From the NCBI GenBank assembly GCA_965277355.1, contig CBDICN010000001.1, positions 1,178,001 to 1,242,000 of the forward strand: DNA of 64,000 bases. Reading direction: 5' to 3'. Positions 18,125-26,456 of the stretch are shown in pieces (the stretch's first letter is position 1; each line of letters opens with the position of its first letter). Made by a program: the position numbers and the translations under genes. The DNA comes from RH-AL1 sp965277355 (GTDB taxonomy: Bacteria > Pseudomonadota > Alphaproteobacteria > Rhizobiales > Beijerinckiaceae). The notes under the pieces are model-generated. The model was not told the origin of the DNA. It made no database searches and saw only the letters and a list, made by a program, of their open reading frames with translations.

Positions 18125-18769
18125 ATGATCCATCTCTATACCTGGAGCACCCCGAACGGGCGCAAGATCCCCATCATGCTCGAGGAGATCGGCGAACCCT
18201 ACGAGGTGCGCCCGATCGACATCGGCAAGGACGAGCAGTTCGCGCCCGACTTCCTCGCGATCGCGCCCAACAACAAGATCCCCGCGATCACCGACGATCG
18301 CGTCGTGGATGCGTCGGGCGCTCCGCTCTCGATCTTCGAGTCCGGCGCGATCCTGACCTATCTGGCCGAGACCTCCGGCAAGCTCCTGGCGCCGTCGGGG
18401 CCGGCCCGGTTCAAGGCGCTCGAATGGCTGCACTGGCAGATCGGAGGCTTGGGCCCGATGCTGGGCCAGCTCGGCTTCTTCGCCGTTCGCTCGGACGAGA
18501 AGGCGCCGCTGGCGATCGATCGCTTCACGAACGAGGCCGGCCGGCTGCTGGGCGTCATGGAGCGGCGGCTCTCCGACCTGCCCTACCTCGCCGGCGATGA
18601 CTACTCGATCGCCGACATCGCCTGCTACGCCTGGACCCTGGCCGCGACCACCCTGCTGAAGGAGCCGCTGGCCGAAACCCTGCGCGAGACGCCGGCGCTC
18701 CATCGCTGGCTCGCCACGGTCGGCGCACGCCCGGCCGTCGCGAGGGGAATGAAGGTGCCGCAGGGATGA
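18125..18769 (+). CDS. Glutathione S-transferase, YfcG/Ure2-like
   Basis: 214 residues. Thioredoxin-fold N-terminal domain begins IHLYTWSTPNGRKIPIMLEE; NNKIPAITD contains the cis-proline, and the glutathione contact FESGAIL follows (about 71-77). The helical C-terminal domain has LAGDDYSIADIACYAW. Conjugates glutathione to electrophiles or reduces disulfides; YfcG-type members have the TPNG stretch near the active site. Downstream of wrbA and probably co-transcribed, consistent with a small stress-detoxification unit. Confidence 0.9.
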   Translation: MIHLYTWSTPNGRKIPIMLEEIGEPYEVRPIDIGKDEQFAPDFLAIAPNNKIPAITDDRVVDASGAPLSIFESGAILTYLAETSGKLLAPSGPARFKALEWLHWQIGGLGPMLGQLGFFAVRSDEKAPLAIDRFTNEAGRLLGVMERRLSDLPYLAGDDYSIADIACYAWTLAATTLLKEPLAETLRETPALHRWLATVGARPAVARGMKVPQG

Positions 18770-18848
18770 GGCGGCACGGTGAGGGCCGGCGCCGCTCACG
18801 GGCGCGATGGCATCGCTTCGACGAGCGGGTAAGGCGAGGGGCGGCGGC

Positions 18849-19007
18849 GTGAACTTTCTCCTCTCACTCGCGGTCGGGATCATGGTCGGCGCACTTTATG
18901 GCTCGCTGCGCGTCCATTCCCCAGCGCCGCCGCTCGTCGCCCTCGTCGGGCTGCTCGGCATCGTCATCGGCGAGGAAAGCGTCCTGTTCCTGCTGCGGCA
19001 CCACTGA
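18849..19007 (+). CDS. XapX (DUF1427) small membrane protein
   Basis: 52 residues in two hydrophobic segments: FLLSLAVGIMVGALYGSL and LVALVGLLGIVIGEES, with SPAPPLVALVGLLGI as the family mark. GTG 18849 fits the family N-terminus; the frame is open to 18807 with Arg-rich codons lacking similarity. Function of DUF1427 is unknown. It lies 80 bases after the GST gene and faces proS tail to tail; the 76-base spacer shows no hairpin. Confidence 0.75.
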   Translation: MNFLLSLAVGIMVGALYGSLRVHSPAPPLVALVGLLGIVIGEESVLFLLRHH

Positions 19008-19083
19008 CCGCCAAGATACCGCTTGGAAGCTCCGCACAGGTGGGCGCCAGTTCGTCTGGTTCGTCGCAGGATCTCGAGCGCGT

Positions 19084-20415
19084 CTATACCCAGACCGTCC
19101 CCGTCAACCGGGCGATGACCTCTCCGACCGGCAGCAGCTCCTTCTCGCCGCCGCGGCGCGCCTTCACCTCGACCATGTCGTCGACGAGGCCCTTCGGCCC
19201 GACGATGATCTGGGTCGGCAGGCCGATCAGATCGAGCTTGGCGAATTTCTCGCCCGGCCGCGCGTCCGTGTCGTCGTAGAGGACGTCGACCTTGGCCTTC
19301 GTCAGCGCCGCGTAGACCTTCTCGCAGGCCGCGTCGGTGGCCGCGTCGCCGACCTTGAGGTTGGCGAGACCGACCGTAAACGGCGCCACGGCCTCGGGCC
19401 AGACGATGCCCTTGTCGTCATGCGACGCCTCGATGATCGCCCCTGCGAGGCGCGAGACGCCGACACCGTAGGAGCCGCACAGGGCGGCGCGGTCCGTGCC
19501 GTCGGGTCCGGTGACCAGCGCCTTCATCGCCTTGGTGTACTTGTCGCCGAAGTAGAACACCTGGCCGACCTCGATGCCGCGGGTGTTCACCCGCTTGTCC
19601 GCCGGCGTCTCCGCCTCGAAACGCGCGGCGTCGTGGACGTCCTCGGTCGCGGCGTAGAGCGTCGTCCACTGCTCCACGATGCTCGAAAGGTCGCCGTCGT
19701 AGTCCACCGTCTCGGGCGGGATCGGCAGGTCGAGCACGTCGCGGTTGATGTAGACGCCCGACTCGCCAGTCTCGGCCAGCACGATGAACTCGTGCGAAAG
19801 ATCGCCGCCGATCGGCCCCGTCTCCGCGCGCATCGGGATGCCGACGAGCCCCATCCGCGCGAAGATGCGCAAGTAGGCGACGAACATGCGATTGTACGAG
19901 AGGCGCGCGGAGGCCTCGTCGACGTCGAACGAATACGCGTCCTTCATCAGGAACTCGCGGCCGCGCATGACGCCGAAGCGCGGGCGCTGCTCGTCGCGGA
20001 ACTTCCACTGGAAGTGGTAGAGGTTCTTCGGCAGCTCGCGATAGCTTTTCACGCCCGCGCGAAAGATCTCGGTGATCATCTCCTCGTTGGTGGGGCCGTA
20101 GAGCATCTCGCGCTTGTGGCGGTCGGTGATGCGCAGCATCTCGGGGCCATAGGCGTCGTAGCGGCCGGATTCACGCCAGAGATCGGCAAGTTGCAGCGTC
20201 GGCATCAGCATCTCGACGGCGCCGGCGCGGTCCATTTCCTCGCGCACGATCCGCTCGATCTTTCGCAGCACCCGGAAGCCGAGCGGCAGCCAGGCGTAGA
20301 TGCCGGCCGCCTCCTGCCGGATCATGCCGGCCCGCAGCATCAGGCGGTGCGAGAGGATCTCCGCCTCCTTGGGATTGTCGCGCAGGATCGGCATGAAGAA
20401 TTTGGACAGGCGCAT
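19084..20415 (-). CDS. proS: Prolyl-tRNA synthetase, short alphaproteobacterial type
   Basis: 443 residues. Class II synthetase charging tRNA-Pro. Motif blocks seen: motif 1 region AAGIYAWLPLGFRVLRKIERIVREEMDRAG (about 36-65), motif 2 FRDEQRPRFGVMRGREFLMKDAYSF (about 140-164) and motif 3 YGVGVSRLAGAIIE (about 325). The long editing insertion of E. coli ProS is absent, as normal for this shorter type. Start ATG 20415 with MRLSKFFMPILRD. In related genomes lolC follows directly; here four other genes intervene. Confidence 0.95.
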   Translation of the reverse strand: MRLSKFFMPILRDNPKEAEILSHRLMLRAGMIRQEAAGIYAWLPLGFRVLRKIERIVREEMDRAGAVEMLMPTLQLADLWRESGRYDAYGPEMLRITDRHKREMLYGPTNEEMITEIFRAGVKSYRELPKNLYHFQWKFRDEQRPRFGVMRGREFLMKDAYSFDVDEASARLSYNRMFVAYLRIFARMGLVGIPMRAETGPIGGDLSHEFIVLAETGESGVYINRDVLDLPIPPETVDYDGDLSSIVEQWTTLYAATEDVHDAARFEAETPADKRVNTRGIEVGQVFYFGDKYTKAMKALVTGPDGTDRAALCGSYGVGVSRLAGAIIEASHDDKGIVWPEAVAPFTVGLANLKVGDAATDAACEKVYAALTKAKVDVLYDDTDARPGEKFAKLDLIGLPTQIIVGPKGLVDDMVEVKARRGGEKELLPVGEVIARLTGTVWV

Positions 20416-20490
20416 CGGCGGGCTCGGGCTTGCGGACGCATTGGTCTAGCCGAACCGGTCGAGGCTCGCCAGCGGACGCGAAACGGGTCG

Positions 20491-21185
<695 letters not shown>

Positions 21186-21189
<4 letters not shown>

Positions 21190-23045
21190 TCCGCCGCGAC
21201 CCCGCCGAGATAGGCCTCCCGCACGACGGCGTTCTTCTGGATCTCGGCCGGCGTTCCCTCGGCGAGCAACTGGCCCTCGCAGAGCACGGTGATACGCTCG
21301 GCCAACTCGAACATCGCATCCATATCGTGCTCGACCACGATCAGCGTGCGCCCCTTCTTGATCCTCTTGATCAGCCGCACGGTCTCCGCGCGCTCGCGCG
21401 GGCTCATGCCGGCGAGCGGCTCGTCGAGCAGCAGCAGCGTCGGCGAGGAGGCCAGCGCCAGGCCGATCTCGAGCCGCCGCTTCTCGCCATAGGCGAGCTC
21501 GGAGACCGGCACGTCGGCGCGCCCCGTCAATTGCACCAAGTCGAGCGTCGCCTCGACTTGCGAGCCGAGGCCCTTCACGCTGTCGAGGCGGCGCAGCAGG
21601 TCCAGCTTGAACGAGCCGCGCCGCTCCGCGAGCGCCGCGATCGTGATGTTCTGGCGTACCGTAAGGCGGACGAAAAGCTGGTTGACCTGGTAGCTCTTGG
21701 TCAGACCGAGCTGGCACACCTTGGCAACGTCCCGCCCGGTGATGTCGTGGCCGTGAAACAGGATCTGGCCGGATGAGGGGGGCACCTCGCAGGTGAGCAT
21801 CTTGAAGAAGGTGCTCTTGCCGGCGCCGTTGGGACCGATAATGCCGCGCAGCTCGCCTTGGTGAACGCTGAACGAGACGTCCTTGTTGGCGAGGAGGCCG
21901 CCGTAGCGCTTGGTGATGTTGCGCGTCTCGATCACCGGCCCCGTGAAGTCGTCGCCAACGCGGCGCTTCACGTCAAGCGGGACGATGGGACTCGGCGTCG
22001 GCTCGGACAGTGATTCCTCGGGCGCCTCGACCGCCGGCCGGCGCCGTGCCCGCACGATAAGATCCCGCACACCGCCGATCAGGCCACGGCGCAGGAACAC
22101 GATCAACAGCACGAACAGAACGCCGAGCACCAGCCGCCAGGCGCTGCCGAAACCGAGCGGGCCTTGCAGAATGTCACGAAGGTAGAGCCAGAAGGCGGCG
22201 CCAACCAGAGGCCCGAACAACGTGCCGGCGCCGCCGATGACCGTTTGGATCACAAGCTGCCCGGAGGTATCGAAGCTGAACGCGTCGGGCGGCATGTAGC
22301 CTTGCAGCACCCCCAGCAGACCACCGGCGAGACCGCCGTAGGCGGCGGCGATGACGAAGGCCGTCAGCTTGTAGCGCCACACCGAGTGGCCCAGGGCCTG
22401 GGTGCGCGCCGGGTTGTCCCGGATCGCCATCAGCACGGCGCCGACCGGCGAGGCCACGATGCGGCGCGCGATGAACATGCCGATGAAGAAGCAGATCGCG
22501 AGGAAGCCGTAGGTCGACCAGCCGCGCGTCACATGCCAGTGCAGCGGGCCGAGATCGAATTGCGGCAGGGGGACGCCCGGCAGACCGTTCTCGCCGCCGG
22601 TAATTGCCGAGAGCGGTGAGTTCTCCAGGAAAAAGAACACCTCGGCGATCGCCACCGTGATCATGGCGAAGTAGATGCCGGTGCGCCGCAGCGCGATCAG
22701 GCCGACGAACACGCCGACGAAGGCCGCGAGGAGCGTGCCGATCGCGAGGCCGAGAACGACGTTGTCGATGTAGCCGTTGATCAGCAGATAGGCGGCGGTG
22801 AACCCGCCGGTGCCGAAGAACGCCGACTGGCCGAACGACAGCAGCCCGGCGTATCCGAACAGGATGTCGAAGCCGATGCCGAACAGGCCGAGTGTCACAA
22901 TCCGGTTCGCCGTGTCGGGCGAGAAGCCGAGATAGGGCAGGATGTAGGGAGCGACGGCAAGGCCGATCGCCGTCAGCACGTCGGGTAGCCAGCGCGCTAG
23001 CGATCCTTGATGTCCAGGCGCGACGGGGCTTGCCGCGGCGGTCAT
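21186..23045 (-). CDS. LivM-LivG fusion: ABC permease joined to ATPase
   Basis: 619 residues carrying two subunits normally encoded separately. Residues about 1-325 are a LivM-like permease with about nine helices (LFGYAGLLSFGQSAFFG and IRDNPARTQALGHSVWRYKL are family blocks). Residues about 326-370 are a charged, Pro/Glu-rich linker. Residues about 371-619 are a LivG ATPase: Walker A GPNGAGKST, signature SELAYGEKRRLEIGLAL (the Liv-type variant of LSGGQ), Walker B LLLLDEPLAGMSP, H-loop VVEHDMD. No internal stop or frameshift. It overlaps livH by 4 bases and livF by 4, so all three are translationally coupled. Confidence 0.93.
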
Positions 23046-23917
23046 TCGCGCCCCTTCGAGCCGAGCAGGCCCTGCGGCCGCACGATCAGCACCAGCGTCA
23101 TGACGGCAAACAGCATCACCTGCGAGTAGCTCGGATCGACCATCGATGTCAGCGACAGGATCTCACCGGAGATAAGGCCGCCGATGACCGCGCCGGGAAA
23201 AGACCCGACGCCACCGATCACGACGACGACGAAGGTCTCGACCAGGATCGATTCGCCGACGTCGGGAGTCAACGCCACCACCGGCGTGTTGACGAGGCCC
23301 GCGAAGCCGGCCGCCATCGCGCCGATGCCGAACACGAGCATGAAGACCCGGTCGACGTTGATGCCGAGCATGCCAACCATACCGGCATCCTCGATACCGG
23401 CACGCACCACGATGCCGAGCCGGGTTTGATACAAAACGAGATAGAGCGCGAGAAGTGCGATCGTCGCGATGCCGAGCAGCACGATGCGGTAGGTCGGATA
23501 GAACATGAAGCCGAGGTTTTGAATGCCGGACGCCCAGGAGGGTGGCGGGATCTGGACCGATTGGCTGCCGAAGGTGAGCCGCACCAGTTCGACGATGACG
23601 ATGCCGAGCCCGAAGGTCACGAGGATCTGATCCTCCGGCGGCCGCGAATAGAAGGCGCGGATGATCGTGCGCTCGACGAGAACGCCGACGACGACCATGC
23701 CGGCCATCGCGGCGGCGACCGCGGCGAGAAAACTGTTGGTATAGGTCCATGCGACGTAGCCGATGTAGCCGCCGAGCATGAACATCGCGCCATGGGCGAG
23801 ATTGAGCACGCCAAGCGTGCCGTAGATGATCGTCAGCCCCGAACTGATAAGCGCGAGCAATGCGCCCAGCATGAGCCCGTTGAACAACTGGGACAAGAAA
23901 TTGGGCAGGTTGATCAT
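23042..23917 (-). CDS. livH: Branched-chain amino acid-type ABC permease, LivH-like
   Basis: 291 residues, about eight helices. Family blocks: GLTIIYGTLGVLNLAHGAMFMLGGYIG (about 27-53), DAGMVGMLGINVDRVFMLVFGIGAMAAGFAGLV (about 187-220) and VVVIGGVGSFPGAVIGGLI. It forms the transmembrane channel with the permease half of the fusion. Start ATG 23917. About 160 bases separate it from the binding-protein gene upstream; that gap contains a 20-bp duplication. Confidence 0.93.
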   Translation of the reverse strand: MINLPNFLSQLFNGLMLGALLALISSGLTIIYGTLGVLNLAHGAMFMLGGYIGYVAWTYTNSFLAAVAAAMAGMVVVGVLVERTIIRAFYSRPPEDQILVTFGLGIVIVELVRLTFGSQSVQIPPPSWASGIQNLGFMFYPTYRIVLLGIATIALLALYLVLYQTRLGIVVRAGIEDAGMVGMLGINVDRVFMLVFGIGAMAAGFAGLVNTPVVALTPDVGESILVETFVVVVIGGVGSFPGAVIGGLISGEILSLTSMVDPSYSQVMLFAVMTLVLIVRPQGLLGSKGRE

Positions 23918-24035
23918 GCGCGGGGGCTCGGGCTCGACCTCGGCTTACTTTTCGGAAATCAGACCGCGGCGATATCGTCTTCTTCGTCAGCGACGGCCCG
24001 GGCGCGAGGCTCAGGCCGTCCCGAAGCCGACCGTC

Positions 24036-24075
24036 GCGCGGCGGTCTGCCGGGAAGCGCGGCGGTCTGCCGGGGC
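24036..24075. repeat. 20-bp tandem duplication
   Basis: Two copies (24036-24055 and 24056-24075) of GCGCGGCGGTCTGCCGGGAA, 18 of 20 bases alike. It ends one base before the stop codon of the substrate-binding protein gene, in the spacer to livH. Confidence 0.85.
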
Positions 24076-24076
24076 G

Positions 24077-25420
24077 TTAGGTGTAGCCGCCGAGCTTGCA
24101 GCCGAACTCCTGCGGCTTCTGCATCAGACCTTCCCCGGGCACGACGTCGAGCACGTCGAAGAAGTCGTCCTCGCCCTTCATCTGGCTCTTCTTCTTGCCG
24201 CGCACGATGACGACCGGACGTATGAGCTGGTGATCCTCGGCGCGGAAGCGCACCTTGCCCACCGTCGATTGCAGGGTGGCGCCCTTCTCGTAAGCCTTGA
24301 TGACCTCGGGCGGATAGAAAGTGCCGGCTGTCTCGACCATATTGGCCCAGAACGCGACCTGCAGATAGGCCGCGTTCGCGCCCCATTCGGGATTATAGTT
24401 GTACTTCCGCCTGAAGGCGGCGACGAATTCCTTGGCGAGCGGGTATCTGTCTTCCATGGTCCACCAAAAATCGGTGGCGCAATAGACGCCCTCCATGATC
24501 TCGGCGCCAACCTCCCTTGCGGTAAAGGGAGCGTAATAGGGAATGACGAGCGTCTGCTTGGCGAGGATGCCGAACTGCTTGGCCTGCTTGATCGACTGCA
24601 CGGCGTCGTTGCCGAAATTGATATTGATCAGCACGTCGGCGCCGCTGTTGGCGATATTCAGGAGGTACGAGCTGTAGTCCGACGAGCCGAGCGGGGCGAC
24701 CTGGTTGGTGACCGTCGTCCAGCCGCCTTCCTTGACGTATTGCTCCATCGAATGCTGGACGGTGTGGCCGTAGGTATAGTCCGGCGTCAGGTAGGCCACC
24801 TTCTTGTTCTTGCCGAGACTTTTGATGATGATCGGGCTGATCGCCGCCGCCGCCGTCTGCGCGTAGAAGCACTCACGGAAGGAATAGCGCGAGCAGTCCT
24901 TGCCGGTCGTATCGTTCGAGCCGCTGATGACCGGCAGGTAGATCACCTTATCGCGGGCCGCGAGCTTGTTGAGGGCGACCGCGACCGCGCTCGACACGCA
25001 GCCGGTTATCATCACCGCCTTGTTCTCGCTTATGAAGCGAGACTGCGCCTGGACGGCGGTGTTGGGCTTGGCCTCGTTGTCGGCGACGCCAAACTTCACG
25101 GTCTTGCCGAGGACGCCCTTCTTGGTCTTGGGCGAGATCTTGCGGATCAGCTCGTTGCCTTCGTTGAGGTGATCGATGGCCAGTTGATAGCCCTTGAGCT
25201 CGTCCTCGCCTTGTAGCGCGTAGGTTCCTGTTCGCGGCACCGCGATACCGACGAAGACGGAATCGCCGGTCGACCCATCCGGGAAAGTGCCCAGCGCCGG
25301 GAAATCGGCGGCAAACACCATATCGATCCCGGGCGGCAGCATCGCGCCGCCGATCAGTCCCGCGGCCGACCCCAGTACGATGCGCCGTGACGCGAGAGTC
25401 TTGATACTTCCGTCCCGCAT
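24077..25420 (-). CDS. Periplasmic substrate-binding protein of the Liv-type ABC system
   Basis: 447 residues. Twin-arginine-like signal (SRRIVLGSAAGLIGGAMLPPG...VFAA, cleavage near residue 38), then a type I periplasmic binding fold: VGIAVPRTGTYALQGEDELKGYQLAIDHLNEGNEL is the usual first lobe start, VMITGCVSSAVAVAL and VIYLPVISGSNDTTG line the ligand site. Ligand is an amino acid or amide judging by family; not further resolvable. A strong ribosome binding site (AGGGGGGATCA) precedes ATG 25420. It heads the transporter operon (binding protein, livH, fusion, livF). Confidence 0.9.
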   Translation of the reverse strand: MRDGSIKTLASRRIVLGSAAGLIGGAMLPPGIDMVFAADFPALGTFPDGSTGDSVFVGIAVPRTGTYALQGEDELKGYQLAIDHLNEGNELIRKISPKTKKGVLGKTVKFGVADNEAKPNTAVQAQSRFISENKAVMITGCVSSAVAVALNKLAARDKVIYLPVISGSNDTTGKDCSRYSFRECFYAQTAAAAISPIIIKSLGKNKKVAYLTPDYTYGHTVQHSMEQYVKEGGWTTVTNQVAPLGSSDYSSYLLNIANSGADVLININFGNDAVQSIKQAKQFGILAKQTLVIPYYAPFTAREVGAEIMEGVYCATDFWWTMEDRYPLAKEFVAAFRRKYNYNPEWGANAAYLQVAFWANMVETAGTFYPPEVIKAYEKGATLQSTVGKVRFRAEDHQLIRPVVIVRGKKKSQMKGEDDFFDVLDVVPGEGLMQKPQEFGCKLGGYT

Positions 25421-25569
25421 TGATCCCCCCTATGTGCGGCGTCCATTCACGGGCCACATCGTTCGGTTTCTAAAGCAGCTTACCCGACCGTTACCAAGCC
25501 AAATATGCGCCGCGGCCGTTTTCATCGCGGATTGTCGAACCCATCGCTGAGCGCGAGGAAACGCTCCCA

Positions 25570-25807
25570 TGTATCGCTTGCGGTGTATCGCTTGCGGTGT
25601 ATCGCTTGCGGTGTATCGCTTGCGGTGTATCGCTTGCGGTGTATCGCTTGCGGTGTATCGCTTGCGGTGTATCGCTTGCGGTGTATCGCTTGCGGTGTAT
25701 CGCTTGCGGTGTATCGCTTGCGGTGTATCGCTTGCGGTGTATCGCTTGCGGTGTATCGCTTGCGGTGTATCGCTTGCGGTGTATCGCTTGCGGTGTATCG
25801 CTTGCGG
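25570..25807. repeat. 14-bp tandem repeat, 17 copies (VNTR candidate)
   Basis: 17 uninterrupted head-to-tail copies of TGTATCGCTTGCGG (238 bp). No stop codon occurs in any of the six frames, so long artificial open frames cross it (plus-strand period YRLRCIACGVSLAV, minus-strand KRYTASDTPQAIHR). There are no spacers, so it is not a CRISPR array. It lies upstream of the transporter operon and beside a DUF29 pseudogene. Confidence 0.98.
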
Positions 25808-25838
25808 TCGCCGCCTCCCGACAGCCGGTGCGCGCCAC

Positions 25839-25866
25839 CCCAGCCACGCTACGTAGCGAGGTTGGG
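25839..25866. other. 28-bp near-perfect inverted repeat
   Basis: The centre CGCTACGTAGCG (25847-25858) is a perfect 12-bp palindrome; the arms extend to 14 bp with one G-T pair and one mismatch. No T-run follows on either strand, so a simple terminator is unlikely. It sits 31 bases after the 14-bp repeat array. Confidence 0.6.
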
Positions 25867-25920
25867 CGATTGGCCGGCGTCCTTCAGCCAAGTCCTAGTC
25901 GCCGTTCGAGGCCGCCGGCC

Positions 25921-26364
25921 AGAATTGTGACCTTCGACCTCGTCGAGTGTGAACGGACACGCGTGGGAAGGTCTTGAGTTCCAGTCTGTTCTCGCTCGCG
26001 GCTTCGCGTCTGGCACCTGAATAAGCCCCGGGCCAAGGCTTCGGCCCGCTTGGGTCGAAGTCCGGGGTTGTCCTGGAGGGTGTCCTCGATGCTGTTGCGC
26101 TCGCGTACGATCGTGGCGCTCCAGCTATCCGTCCGATGGCTTGGCTGAAGCGTCATCTTGAGCAGATGCATGAGGATGAGCCGATATGACGACCGCAGGG
26201 CGCTGTATTCGGCTCGACCCAAGGCTTCGATCTCCTCGACGACATTCGGCAGGGTCTGCCTCCGTGAGGCGACCAGCTTTGATTAACTCTGCCTGGCGCC
26301 GCGTCCAGGTGTAGAAATCGGCGTCGTGAAGACTGGGCGGTGGGTTGGTCGCGGCGTCATCCAT
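25921..26364 (-). pseudogene. DUF29 family protein, frameshifted
   Basis: Start MDDAATNPPPSLHDADFYTW (ATG 26364) followed by RRQAELIKAGRL is a DUF29 N-terminus. The frame then fails near 26250; the continuation NVVEEIEALGRAEYSALRSS and LILMHLLKMTLQPSHRTDSW lies in a second frame, then YSGARREAAS..LELKTFPR in a third, and CPFTLDEVEGHN in yet another. At least three shifts are thus needed to rebuild one protein of about 150 residues. The rebuilt order matches DUF29 from end to end, so this is a recent wreck. DUF29 function is unknown; copies are common in cyanobacteria and alphaproteobacteria. Confidence 0.75.
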
Positions 26365-26401
26365 GAGACGATCCTCTATCCTTGAGACGATCCTCTCTCG
26401 A
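26364..26401. repeat. 19-bp tandem duplication upstream of the DUF29 pseudogene
   Basis: TGAGACGATCCTCTATCCT at 26364 and a copy at 26383, 16 of 19 bases alike. It duplicates the GAGGATCGT stretch that would be the ribosome binding site of the DUF29 gene. Confidence 0.7.
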
Positions 26402-26456
26402 TGCATTGACCATAACACCCCATGTTTGGTCCAATTCCGATCCCATTTGTCTCAAG

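Noticed and set aside
16454..19007. Integrative element around LysR-wrbA-GST
   Set aside because: No integrase, tRNA, flanking repeats or insertion sequence at the edges; kept only as a gene-order observation.
25570..25807. CRISPR array
   Set aside because: Units are directly head to tail with no spacers, and no cas genes are near.
25491..25977. Long ORFs on both strands over the 14-bp array, encoding YRLRCIACGVSLAV-type repeat proteins
   Set aside because: The array lacks stops in all six frames, so these are automatic; no ribosome binding site or non-repeat domain supports translation.
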